Assembly (NCBI GenBank): GCA_020698575.1
Contig: CM036248.1
Coordinates: forward strand, 17,215,229-17,279,228
Origin: Bostrychus sinensis
Taxonomy: Eukaryota > Chordata > Actinopteri > Gobiiformes > Eleotridae
Reading direction: 5' to 3'
Length of the DNA: 64,000 nt
Shown here: positions 21,912 through 35,962 of the stretch, piece after piece
How the letters are laid out: each line of letters starts with the position of its first letter
Position numbering within the stretch: position 1 is the stretch's first letter
The notes under the pieces: model-generated
Database searches by the model: none
What the model saw: the letters and a program-made list of their open reading frames with translations, nothing else
What the model was told of the DNA's origin: nothing
Position numbers and translations under genes: made by a program

Positions 21912-24900
21912 GAGAGATACAACTAAAAATATCTGAGGAAAAAGTTTGTAGAGAGAAAGTATTTAAAGGGATAAAACCTCTGTGAGAGTATGAGAGATTA
22001 TTGTGCGAAACATCAAGTCATGCTAATGCACTGTTTAATGGAAAATATAGAAAAGACAATAGTGAAGTTGCACTTTTGATGAGGGCCAACAGTCAGTGTG
22101 ATGTAACTCACCATTGTGACTTTTTACTGTTGTCAAAATATATTAAAAATTAGCCTATACAAAGTATGTGCCAGGGTCCAATTGACATGCCCCTTTTCTC
22201 TTTGTCCAGTATTTGGGGGGCAGCACCTTTTCTAAAGTCTAAGTTGAGGCCTCTTGAGTAGTTTCAAGTGTTTTTGTAGAAAACGTATGTGCTCAAATTA
22301 GTATACACTATCTTTTTGGTTGGCCACTTCCTCTTTGGGTTGTAATTTCCTCAAGACTTTTGTGCATTTGGTCCATGATTTCCAAGAAGAGTAAGAGTGT
22401 ATTGAACTGAATGTTGGCCAATTTGTTTGCTGCTTTATGCTGCCAGCTTACCTTAAGCTTTACAAAAATGTGTTAAATCTGTGACTCAAAGCAACACTGA
22501 ACTGTTTTTTCACACTTTTAAATGTACTTTTCTAAAGTGCTTGTTGGCATATCTTATTCAATATTTGACAAGTGCACCTTGATGTAAATGCCAGTAAAAA
22601 AAGAATACTCATTTTGTGTCTTCATAATAATTTTAACTAGTGTGCCCTTTGTATCATTTGTATCACATATATATCATCTTGAGCTGACAATTTTATAATT
22701 TTCCTCTCACGCTTGTTCTCCTCTCTGCCTGTAACATCTGTTGACATAATGGGCTCAGATTTCAAGCTTGAGTAAATGCAGTCCTCTCGTAGCGGTTATG
22801 GCTGGCCGTGACAGCTCGTAGAGGGTAATCATGCTGCTCAAACTGATCCAGCACTCAGACCGCACGGTGCTATGTGCAGACAGGGGTAGAGGGTAATGTT
22901 CAGTGGCATAAAAAGCTCAAACTGCCAAGAGGGTGGATCATTTGTCCTATTTCTTCCGTTCTTTTCACTTTGACTCTACATTCTGCCTTCTTCAGAGAAT
23001 TATTTTATATTTCATAGTTTCATATTTTGCGTTAGATGGTTTGGTGTTTAATTTTATAAATTGGGGCATTGTTGGTGGCATTAAATAATTTTTGTAATTT
23101 CCCTGAAGCACAACTCAGTAAACACTGTAATGCTGACAGTCCATTAAAAATGTTGATGGCAGTGTCTCCGGCCGTTTGTTGTCAAATAACCCATACCATG
23201 TAAGTGTAACAATTTTGAACAGTATTTTTGTTTAAATATATATTTAATGCATTTAAAAAGTCATGTAGTATGAATTAATATCCTAGCATCAACGCTACTC
23301 CTTTAAACAAAAAGTTCTGCTTAACCTGTTTGTGAATATGAACTGGTAATCTCTTATTATTTTACAAAACTGGGCTAACAAAGTTACAGTGATTATTGTT
23401 GCTACAAACATTAGGATTATAGTGAACAATAACTAGTTTATTTTAACACCATCTATATAACATCTGTTCTGTATTTACAACAAGATTGGTAAAGCAGTCA
23501 ACATGTTTTGTATGTGACTGTCTAGATTACTGTGTGAAGAAGTCCCAGATGATGATCAGATTAAGGGCAGTCTAGTATGGGGACTCTGGATCAGGGGCTT
23601 TAACCACTGCAATAACAAAGCCTTAAAGCTCAGTTTCTTTGCATCCAAGAAAATGTTATTGGATACCTGCACCATTGTTTGCCAAATCTTACAGAAGTAA
23701 CAGGTCTCTGGTATCACATAATATTCATCTGAAATAACCCTGCATGATTGCAATTATGTACTGGTCTGCTTGTCATTTTTTTTATTATAAATCACTTAAA
23801 GGAGATCATAAATGACATACACATTGTCCAACTGTTGGACCCAATCTTAACCTTATTTAAAACCCTTTTTATTTGTATACTACAACCAACCTGCCACATA
23901 AACTTTAAAACTTGTTTCACAAATTTGTGTAATTAACCCATTATTTAGGCTTCAAATAAGCTGAACATAGAAACTATATTCAACTTTAACATGGCCCACT
24001 TTTGGATCGTGACCCACCAGCTGAGTCACTAGTCTTGCTTCAAACTATCTAGTCTTAAATCAAAGCATCGAGGTACAGCATCAATGTGTAACAATACATT
24101 TCATGGTATTTTGACTTTATTGTAAGTGGGAATGGAAAAGTGACCACAAGTCATAACACAATGTCCCTTTCATCATGAAATGCAATTGTGAATGTTTGAC
24201 TAATGTTCAACCATACAGATTAAAACAAGTGGCCCAACACAAAACAGGAGATGCTCCCAAGAGTTAAAACTGTTAGTTGTTAAATGTTTACAAGTTAGCT
24301 TCTTGACATGGCAATGGCAAGGCATAAAATTATTTTCAGCATAATTACCTCATTAAAATCTTGTCCTGTGTCATCTATTTAGGGTTAGATTAAACTGATT
24401 ATCTCCTCCCTAACTGTCTTTTTGAATGAACTACTCCCTCTAAAATCATTATATAAGCAGTTGCTGTCTAATTACTTTCTTGAAGTTGTAGGTGTCATAA
24501 GTAAATCCTTCAGTCTTTCACATTTGATGAGCAGGCATCATGTGATATGGTCAGTGAATAATATACATTAGCAAACAATGTAATCCTTGATCTGACAGAC
24601 ATCAGTACAGACAGGGTTTTCACATTGACATGATATTTTATGCTAATGCCATGCAACAATGCAGAATGTTGCATTTCTTTATGCATTTTTTTAAAATCAG
24701 ATCAAAGGCCAACATTCCAAACAAAGAAAGCACCCATTATATTTATAGAAACATAATGCAACTACTGTTGTTGTTAATGTTCGCGCAATAAAACAAGAGT
24801 GTGGAGGGGGGAGTTTGGTTTGCATAGCCAAAAACTAAGGATAGACAGAACAGGAAATAGATATTTATGTATATCTACAGTTCTGACCAAAAATACAGCA

Positions 24901-25878
24901 GTCAGTCAATGTTATAGTCACGGTGGTGTCCAGAGAAGAGACTGTAGTGGGGGACGTTAGTGGCTCAGTGTAATAACAGTTCAAGACTTTGGATCCTTGC
25001 TACATCTGGAGTATAACAGTCACACTTGTGTCTACACAAAACCTTAAACTACATAAAAGTAATCCCCATTTTGCTTCCTGGACCCCACTCACACACACTC
25101 ATAGGAAATAAATATGTATCTCATGTCCTTTAGAAAAAAAAATTGAATAACATTATAATACTGCATACATTTGGATAATGGGACAGTATGGGCAAGGGGA
25201 ATGGGTAAAAAATACTTCACACAAGGACAGTGCCAAAAAGGTGCAATCTGTAACAGTCAAAAGTGCTCTACCTGGTTGGTAATGTAGCCCATTAATATGA
25301 GTAAGTGTAAACAACTAAATCTGTAAAAAGGTGCAGTCACATACAAAAAAATCCAGTACTGCTTTTTTGCAAGTAGGACCAAGAATATTTGTAAAACTTG
25401 TCAGTAAAATTAGACCTCAAAACGACAATTTACAGATTACACCTTGTGGGGTGAAAATTTGTTAAGCAGCAAAAGTAAACTAACACTGTCTTTAAGAAAA
25501 ACATTTTTTTTTTTCCAGTGACAAACATAGTGTTGTTTTTTTCACCAGAAACTGGCACACCAAAGACCATGGTGCAAATATTGTAAAAAATAAATACATA
25601 AATACAGACACGGGTAATTCATTCTTACATACACATATTGTATCATAAAATAAGATAAAATAGTTATAAAATCCATATGTACATATGCATAGTCCGGCGT
25701 CTAGGAAGAGTGAAACGTTTTCCTCATTTTGGGGTGGTTTGTGGCTGTTGTATTTAGAGTTTTGAGTCTCTGTGCTGAAGTGTGGTTGGCACTTACTGTG
25801 CATGAACACAGGGGTTATCTCTGTGGTCCCTCTTGTTTAGGCCTAGAGTCAGAGGGATATGACCAGTATGGGGTTGAC
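21912..25878. other. 3' regions of slc25a51 and frmpd1 (convergent)
   Basis: About 4 kb between converging genes, AT-rich, without a recognisable gene. The left part should be slc25a51 3' UTR and the right part frmpd1 3' UTR. No canonical AATAAA stands out soon after the slc25a51 stop (an ATTAAA lies at 22142-22147). A TTTATT at 24116-24121, read on the minus strand as AATAAA, could end frmpd1. The boundary is not resolvable. Confidence 0.5.
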
Positions 25879-28800
25879 TCAGAAATTGAGAGGTACATGA
25901 CCAGGTGTGTGACCAGGTGTAAGACCAGATGTGTGACCAGGAGTGTCTGAAGTTTCTAAAGTTTGTGTCCGAAAAAGTTGTGTCAGAGCGAACACAGATG
26001 AGATTAGTACAGTACAGCGTTTGGCCAGTAGCCTGACACCATCAGTCTCCCCCTGGTTTTTCAGTCCAGCACCAGTCCCAGCACTCTCAACGGCCCCGAC
26101 AAACTCTCGATAGAGACCCAGTATCTCCTTTAGCTTGTCCATTGGCTCCAGGCTGTCCTCGTCTCCACCCCTGTGTGACACACTTGCACTATGGCAGGCA
26201 TCACACTGGCTACATGGTTTTGTTCGCAAACAGGCTGCCGACAACTGAACCAGAGCACTAAAACTATTAGACAATGATCGTAGTGCTTCATCAGGAGCCC
26301 AGCCAACACGTGTGGCTCGTTGACAGCCTGATGCCAATCGCCGTGCCTCGGCCTGAAGAAGGCTCCTTTCTACTTCACTCATTGTAGTTTGGCTCTTTCT
26401 ACCACAATAGATGTCTGTAGCTGGAGTTGAACTACCATCATTTCCATTGTGATTAAGATCCGGCTCCCCTTTTATGCCTTTTTCATTTGGGATTGATTCC
26501 TGGTTTAATGTTTCTTGCTCAAGTACTCCTCTTTCTAACACAAGCAGAAGCTGATCTATATCTTGACGTAAAGTAGCAAAACCACCCTTTAGTCCACCAT
26601 AATTCTTGTTAGTAAAAGGACGAAGAGGATTTCCTAGTGATGTTGTAGGTGAGGCTGGACAAGACACCAGGGGACTGAAGTCAGAGGAGGCAGTGGAGAA
26701 CGTCGAGAGTGGCCGAGGATTGTCCCTTAGCAGTGAGAGGAGATTGGAGTTTGACGATGATGTTGGAGGTGTGGGTGCAGCGACAGGATTGGTAGGTTTA
26801 GGCTTCGTACGACGGGAGAATTCATAAACCGTTAGCTCCTCATCAAAACTGACCCCATCTTCACTGTCTCCACTGAAGCAGTTGGCATAAACGGTGCGGC
26901 ATCCACAAGCATCTTTGTGCTGCTGTGGAGGGGTAGTGTCTGCCAGTGAGGACGTTGGTGAGTCCCCTTCCATCTGCATGTTTAACACCCCCCTGAGCCC
27001 CACTGCCGAGTTGGGACGAGATTGAGGCTGCTCCGAAGAAACACTGCCACTATAAATACTGTTTAGATTTGGGTATGACCCGTTTGTCCCATTGCCCTTT
27101 TTCATGTGCGATGTCACTTCCTGGGCTTCTTTGAAAGTGGCTATAACAACTTGAGCCCCATCTTCTAAAAACTCCCCTTTTCTTTCTGATTTTAAGGCAA
27201 TATTAATGTCCTTTTCTTTTACAGGTGTCTTGTTCAAGTCTGACAGTCCACTTGCTACTGACAAACCTGAGCCAAACCCAGATGTGTCGCCATTAATGGA
27301 GCTGGTGGATGGATAATCAAGAGTTCCTAAAATCTCTTGAGAGCGGGTCATGTACCAAGGCAGAGCTTGAATCTTTCCTCTAAGGGCTGAGGCTGGCAGT
27401 CTGCCTCCCAGACTAGAGGAGCTGGTCCGTAGGTCTGAGCCTGACCCAGACCTGCCAGGCTCCCTGTTCTCAAGCCCCCCACTACCTGTGGAGTTGGTTG
27501 AGGTCAGGGATGTGGTAAGGGTGAGGGGTGCCTCTGAGTTTTTAGGGGACAGGCTCTCGTGGCTTAAAGACACCCTTCTGGGTCCAGACTGGATAGAGCC
27601 ATTGCGACTGCTCCAGGGGTGGATACCATTTGGTGGATTAACAAAATCCTTAAATATGCCCTTGTTGGGGTCGGTAGGAGATACAGGAGAACTGGCAGGC
27701 AAGGTTAAAGGGTGGAGATTTATCGGACCTGTGGGCTTCGGGGGAACTGGAGGTGGGGCTAGCTTTGTACCTGAATTTGAACGTGGCATTGTGGGTCGAG
27801 TTTTTGTAGATGTGACTGTCCCATTGCTCTTGACTTCAATATTACTGATTTGTTCTTTATTTAAAATATATGCTTTATCTTTAGAAACACTAACTCCATT
27901 CTCATGTGGGAGCTCTTTAGTTTCTTTTAAGCCATTTTCTTGCCTCTTTGAGTTCTCCTCAAGTGTTATGCTGGGTAATGGTTGTTGCTGGCTGTAGCGT
28001 ACTGCTGTGATGAGAGATGATGCTCCTGATGTTACTGACTTAAATTCCATAGTGTCTGGCTCCATCTCGAGCAGCTCAGATGAGAGGCGTCCCGAGGCAT
28101 CCCCGTTGCAGTGAGCATATGACTGTCCCTGTTGGGGTGACTTTGGAGGAGTGATTTTAGGTTTGGGGGGCAGCTGAGGCTTAGGTGCCACTGGTGGTTT
28201 GACTTTAATTTCAGGTTTCTGAGATGGCTTTGATGGACTTGGCTGTTGTTTGTTAAGTTGATGTGCTGGAGTTTCCTTCTTGATGTTAGAGGATTTATTG
28301 GCGAGGGGCGAGGGTGGCGCTTTTTCATAAGCTGCTGGAAAACCGTTCCAGCTGCCACTCAGCCTATTGGCATTGCATCGATCAGCAAGCTCTTTGTCTA
28401 AAGGGAAACACAAAAAGATATGCATTAATAAGCTGCAACAAATAGCAATAAGGCTTTAAAAGTTTTTACAATTTCATTTACATTAAACAATTTCAAAAAT
28501 ACAGTTCATGACTTCAATATGCTGTAATAATAAAATTGAGTCACGCATGATGTAGTCAATTGTCATGTATAATGTTGAACATAGCCAAAACAAATCCTGC
28601 ACACAAACCTGAAAGATCAGGGACCGGGGGAGTAAATCTCTCCTTTGCATCAAAAAACTCCTCCTCAGACTCTGAGGCACTTTCTTTGACCAAAAGAGCT
28701 GGCATTATATTTGGTGACGGTGTCAGGCGCATTGCATCTTCGTCCTTTGAGAGGCGTTGTTCTGCCTGTGTGGCTTTGTTTCCAGGAATTGAACTTGTTC

Positions 28801-31800
28801 TTACTGGAACTTTTGGGGGGATTTTTTTCTTTTTAATTGGAGATCTTTTAAAAGGTGTGCTGTCAATCATTCTTAAATCCCTAGAACTAGGAATCTTAGA
28901 AATACGTCGAAGTGACTTCAACCCATGCTCCTCCTCGTCCTCCTCATCTTCATCATCGTCATCACTAGTTGCCCCGGCAGGGCTGGGCAGGAAGTCAGTG
29001 TTGGAGAGGTCAGTAAAGCACAGGTAAGAGTTGTCATTTCCACAATAGTTGAGGTTGGTGGGTCGCAGAGGGCCGTTGTGGCCTTTTGGCTCGAGGAGGT
29101 AGGGATGGTGGACATCAATGGCTGGTTGCACCTCCAAACGGGAAGAAGCTTTGGCTGCGGCACTGCTCTCCTCAAGGGCAGCACTCAGAGACCCACTTGA
29201 CAAGCTGGAGAAGCTGCTGGTGACTCTTGGATCAGTGTGGTACCAGTTGTTCTCTCGATTAATGTCTTCATCCATCACAGCGAATTTCCTCAGCCCACTT
29301 CCTGATGCGCCTTGCCTCTTCTCCATTTTCCTTACTTTCTGTTGTCACTATGATCTTCACTTCCTGTTTGCCTTGGTGCTCTGCTCTCTCTTGTCTGTCT
29401 TCCTCCCTCCTCTTCTCCTGTTCCTCTCTCCTCCTCTCCTCCCAGTCTTGACTTGCGGGGTCATGGCGTTGAGAGTCCATTGGGTCGTCATCATCTGATG
29501 AATCATCTGAGTCACTACAGCAGCGAGACACATAACCTAATAACACAGTAAAGATAAACCAATGATAAACAGAAAATAGAAATATGTTAGTATGGAAATA
29601 AATATGATCATGCAATTTAAATTTAAAACTTAAAATTTGTATTTCATTGCCTTTTTTTTTTTTAACATTACCCGTACTGGCTTGTGACATTTATCAACAT
29701 AAGGTGTGAAAAATGTCTATTAAAAGTCTAAAGCCAGAAACCGTTTTTGCTCACTTGTTAGGGATTCATAGCACACGCCCTCTATTACGGCGAACTTCCC
29801 ACACACACCTTCTTCAGCAGGTATCCGGTGCACCCTCACTTTCGGGCGCCCCAGACGGAAGACATTGACATTGGGATCCACCAGGAGTCTGCAGTAGCCT
29901 CCCAGCAGACATGCTAAGTCTTTGGCTGCCAGAGAGTCCATCAGTAAGGCAAATGGCTGGGAAGGGTGCAAGGGTGCAGGAGATTAGGTAAAGCGGTAGT
30001 GACAACAGGCCAAAGGGTAAAAAGAAGGAAAGGCAATAGAGTGAGAGAAAGAGAGAGATCATCACCTTTGAGAGACCACTGAATTAAAGCATTACTTTGA
30101 TACAAGGCACCCCCTTAGGCTGCTGTGTAGTGAAGGAAACCGTGTGACCTATATTTTCTTAAGCATGAGCGGCGGCGGTAATGTGGTGCAGGGGCCGAGG
30201 ACCCATTTTTCTTATCTGTGTCAGTGTGTAAGTGCCTCTGTATTGGTGAATAATAGAACACACTGCCACTATTTTTATGTACGCCATACCTTCATGTCAT
30301 GCAGTGAGATGCGCAGCAGGCTGACTTTATCCGATTCAGAGAGCAGCTCCACTCGGCTGATGCTACTGAACTCCACCAGAGTAGAGATCACATTGAGCTT
30401 GTGGTTGATGACTTGGCTCATCCCGTACTTTGCTCCCACCAGGAGGCTGACTGGCACTTCTCTGTCCTGGAGCTGAGGGGCAAAGGAAGATGATTTATAA
30501 TGTATGAAGTAATTTAATAATGCTTTTAATTGTACTGATCGGCTGTTTGTAGGGCTTGGAGAATGAGGACATTGTGTGGTAATGGAAACAAAAGCAAAAC
30601 GTGTGGTTCTTAGGTAAAAAATTATAATTATGCAATTTCCCTATGACTGTCAGCTGAGTCAGTTATGTCAGAGGCCAGGAAAATATCAAGTATAAATATC
30701 TTTCAAGACATTACTGTCAAATGACTCTCAATCAATACTTTAAGAATGATATTGAATGAAGAGTGTTTTTTTAGAGACACGTGAATAAGAAAACAGGAGT
30801 TCAAAGTAGCCATGCTCCTGTTAATTAATGCACAACATTTTAGTGATATAATAAAAGTGACGTGAATACAGTAATACCCCTTACCATCATAGTGGCTGTG
30901 TAGGACCGCCCCCCATATGAAATAAGTTCACCCAGCTGAGTGAGGTAGGCCAACCGAGCCTGAGTAGCAGATATGACCTGAAAGAAGAATTTAAACAAGA
31001 AAATGTCAAATAACATGCCAGCTGATCAAAGCATGAACTGGAAATAAATTAACCATGAGTCACAAACCTACCAATAAACTATTAAACCTATATACTTAAA
31101 TAGCTTTTTATATTGTTGGTTATTTACCTTCTGCCGTGGCTCTAGCAGGGACTGGATCTTTTTGAGGTGGTAGCTGATGGCTTTCCTCAGGTCCTTCTCT
31201 CTCATGTTACTGAGCAGAGTTGGAGAAATAAAGCTATCCAGGCCAAACTCTTTCCTGTCATACCCATATAACAAAGAAAGTTTAGTAAGTATAAAAGTAT
31301 TTGAGTTCTCCACAGATTCTGCCAAGCTAATAAGGAAATGATGTAAGTTTCTAAGTTTAGTGCACACATTACGTAACTTGCCACCTGACTGGTTGCACAA
31401 AAATGAATAAATGTGACATTATGTTTTAAAGGTAAGGCAGAGGTCAGCTTAACCTGCCTCATGAGTTCACTCCTCACCTCAGATGACTGAGTGCAGTCAT
31501 TTTACATTGAGGCACATGACAATAGCAGGATAAGTTACATTCTTGAATGACCAATCACACACTGAAACTTGTACTGTATGACTCACGTAATACTCTTGAT
31601 AGATGTCCTTGTCTGTCCACAACTATCCAGTCTCTCGTGCATGTGCAGGGCTGCCAGACGCAGAGCAGTGTTACACTTCATCTCAACAGCAAATCGCTCC
31701 TGTAGCACGTCCCCGACACTCTGAAATTACAGAGCAATACACATGGGCCATAAGCATTCAACAAAACTGTTACTAAGCCATGGCAATGTTCAGGAGAAGC

Positions 31801-34800
31801 AGATCAGCATCTCGGTAAAAACAAAAGACTGATGTGGCATTTACAGCAGAACAAACACGGCTAGTGAGAGAAGGAATAAAACATGACAGAAGTGCATCTC
31901 CCAAAGGTTTACTGTGAAACAAGGCAAAGCCAACCTGTGGCTCTAAGGCTTATCAACTCTGAATGAAATACAGCATCAAAGCTGTGAAACATCACAGCAA
32001 GTACAACCAGTCTGTGATGAACAAAGTCAGTGTTCACGGAAAATACTCTTGTGTCATTTAATTAAGTGAGATCTGACACCAGAAAAGGACACACGGTATA
32101 AAAAAAATGTTGTACAGTGTTAATCCTGATGTGTATCGCAAATTTGCTAAAAATGTCAGATGATGACTGACCTGAAAAAAGAGATACTCGAATGCAGTGG
32201 AGTCTTCCTGTAATAGGTCCATGGGGTCTCTGGGAATGAAGCACACTCTGAACAGACATCTGTAATCGTGGGTGTCCTTTTTCTGAACCACCTACATACA
32301 AAGACACAATCACTGTTTTTAACAAGAATCAAATCTGTTTGTATAGCACCAAATTACGGCAAAGTTCTTGACCATACTTTTGATATGACAGTGCTACTAA
32401 ATTAAGGATCATTAATAATGCTGTTTCCAGTGTGTGTTTTCACCTTTTGTATGAGCTCATCTTCATGCAGCAGCAGCAGTTTGGTGATGCTGTACTGTTG
32501 CTCTAGCACCAGGGCAAAGTACTCAATGGCCCGGATGGACAGTTTATCCTTCAGAGTCAGAACAATGTCCTGGGATGGTGAAAAAACAACATTTTAGACC
32601 CCTTAAACAAACAGGTTTCATCCCTGTCTGCAGGCGGCAGATGGGCAAATCTGATTTCCCTTTATATTTTCTTATAGCTGAGGGACATTCAAAACATTCA
32701 AACACAATACAGTGAGAGACATATTTATAAATAAAAATATTTGAGGTTTGATCCCATTATACATTCCTGCAGTTAATCCTGTCAGCCCACCTTCTACATT
32801 TCTACAGCTGTTTCATTGTATGTGCACTAACAAACTATATTTTGGCTTATTAAAAATGTTTGCATATGAAAAACAAAATACACCCTTTAATATGACAGCT
32901 ATTACCTTCTGCAATTACAACTGAACTATATATTATGTTATTGCAATTGTATCTAATGCCATTCCCAGGCTATTGTCAAGCTAATACTGTATGTCCATAT
33001 GTCTTATTTTAATCCTCTCAATAAAAGATAACCTGGATGACTGAAAACTTTCACAGACTTCCTGTACTGTAACACACAAACCTTGACAGTGGTAGTGTTG
33101 TCAAACTTGAAGGCCTTGGTCTGTCCATTTTCCAAATAGACTTTGAGGACATTGGGCAGGAAAAGAAGAGAGTTCCCCTGGTAATAAAAAGAGATGCACA
33201 TCAGTACGATTAGAAATCAGAAATATAATAACTAGTTATTTTGTATGAACTTGTCTAACCTGAGTGTGCCCATTGACCACCACTTCCTCTGCAAAGCGCA
33301 CTTTAACTGGATTACTCCTCAGTCGAGCTCTCTTCTCTGCTGACATGATGGACGACTTGGGATTCTGTAAACACACATGTCCCAGAGTCATTATGTGAGG
33401 GTACAGTGAGCACAATCCAATTTCTCTATGCTGACGACCCAGTACATTTTTTGTAGTTGTTAGAGGACCAACTCCACAATAAACCAATCACCTCATTATG
33501 ATGACATTTTTTTCATTGAGACCTAAAACTAGAGATTGATTTGTTTTTTATTTTCTAATCGTAATCAGACAGGATTTTCATACTTGGCACAGTGGCAGAA
33601 CAGTTAGTGCCCTTTCCTTCCAGCAAGGAGGTTGAGAGACTGATCCTCGGGCTGGCCGTCACACAAACTCTCTGGGTGGAGTCTGCATGTCCTCCCTGTG
33701 TTAGCGTAAGTTCTCTCTGGTTCCTCCCACCATCCAAAGACGTGCATGTAGGTGAATTTGTGACTTTAAACTGTCCTTAGAGAATAAACGTGAGTGAACG
33801 CTCGTCAGTCTGTGTTATGTCTCTGAGTCATCCCTGCAATTAAGTGGTCACTGTCCAGGGTGTACCCCACTTAAGCTCTCAAATGGGAATAAGAGGAAGA
33901 AGATAAATGAATGCACCATATACAATTCACCAGTATTTTTCCAAAGGCACAAACTTATGACATCATAATAAGGTGACTGGTTCTGTGCAGGGATGGTGCT
34001 GAATTAACAACTAGAAAGATGTTCCTGAAACGTCAGTAACATGGCGAAATCAGATTTTCCATATAGCGGCATGCAGTTCATGATCATGTCAGCCTTAAAG
34101 CAGATTGAAAGACAACACAACACCCAAACAACACGACAGCAGCCAACGACATGATTATAAACACTGAATTTATGTTGGCAATCTGAGAGTTAATCCTTTC
34201 AGAAAATGTGAGTTTGCAGTCACATGCTTAGAGAGAGAGAGCCTCTAGGTAATTGAATGAAGCTGATCATAATTCTTATAGATGTGTGATTTCTTGTGTA
34301 CTTGGTGGATTCATCAATATCTTCTTTGTACTCACCGTCATGTGCCGTAGGATGGTCACAGTGATACAATCCTCCATGTCCCTGAGCGAAGACAAATCAC
34401 ACACAAGAAGACTTCATTATCTTTGTGTCCAGCTGTCAAATAAGCACATTCTCTTTTGACCCTTTGCCCTTTGTCTTACTAAGCCTTTCTCAAACATTCA
34501 CACACCCTGACCCATGACTTGCTGCATGTAAGAAATGCAGTCCAGCAAACAATGACAAGCATTTATTTTAGGGGACAGACGAGACACACTGGTCACTGTT
34601 GTTCTGAGAAGTACCAGAGTCAACTAAGGAATGGACTGAAGAAAAACACAGATTTTTTCTTTGCAGTTTCTTCTTACCTTAAGATGTTTTCCACCTGCTC
34701 TGCACTCAAATCCTCCAACATTTTATCGTTGATCTGCAGTACCTGGTCCCCTGGGAAGAGTATCCCATCTGCAGGACTCCCTAGACACAAAGAGAGCAAA

Positions 34801-35008
34801 AGAAATCTCTGCTGAATACATTCAGTTAGCAACTAAATGCAAATAAACTAAGGCTGCACAATAGTAGGGAAACCTACAATATGCACTAATTATTGATGAC
34901 AGTGTAACTGGTGATATTTGGATGCATTTTGATAAAACCAGGACTAAACTGACAAATCAGGCTTTTTGAAAATACTTTGATTTGGTCACAATGCAGTGTA
35001 ATTGAAGG

Positions 35009-35086
<78 letters not shown>

Positions 35087-35928
35087 CCAGTTACTGCCTA
35101 TTTTTACCTCCTTCTAGCATACATCTCTCACTCAGATTAATACAGTTCTACTCATATCACATCTCACATAAAAATAAAATACAATATATTGACAAAACGT
35201 ATATGAGACTGCAGAAATTCAGCTGCACAACGCTGTCCTTGAATATAAATCCTGAAAAAGAGTGTGTTGCATTAAGATAAATAGATGGAGAGGCTGTGCA
35301 CACACACAAAACGACACACATGTTTTTTCAACATGGCTGACTCAGCTGAGAGCTCCAGGACTTCAGGGGTTACGATTATTCTGGGCTCCATCCAGCTCAG
35401 CTCTGCTCTGCTTTCTCTAGTTATTTATACTCATTTGTCTTCAGGCAAGAGAGCGCGACGGAGGCACAGCCGTTTCAGCTTACCCGTGACATGTGCAACC
35501 CCACACGCTGCAGAAAACTGAAAGAAAACGTCGTCTTTCACATATGTTTTTCACATATCCTGCACGTCTAGAAAAGCCCTGTCCCAAATTTTTGACCCAC
35601 TGAAAGCATGTCACCACTGCTTTGAAAGCCTTTAGACACAGTGCCAGACAGTCCAGCCCCCCTCTCTCACAACAGCTCTGCCAATATCCTGATATGTGCT
35701 GTTTTTCAAGTCTTCTTGCTTCTTCCCATCAACTCCTATCTACATATCACTGCACCCTACCTTTCTGCACACTCAAGCATTGTCCATTTCACACTCATAT
35801 TTTCTTCTTGTAAAAGTTTGATTAAATTTTTAATTTATGAATGAAGAATTACAAGCCTCTTGGGCTAAATCAAAACTTGCTAGAAAACTAAACCATGTCT
35901 AAATTTATGACAGTATAATTAATTAATT

Positions 35929-35962
<34 letters not shown>

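Noticed and set aside
27488..27997. 169-aa plus-strand frame
   Set aside because: Antisense shadow of the large frmpd1 exon, with no independent features.
35002..35280. 92-aa frame starting with alternating Ile-Tyr
   Set aside because: Translation of the (AT)n microsatellite.
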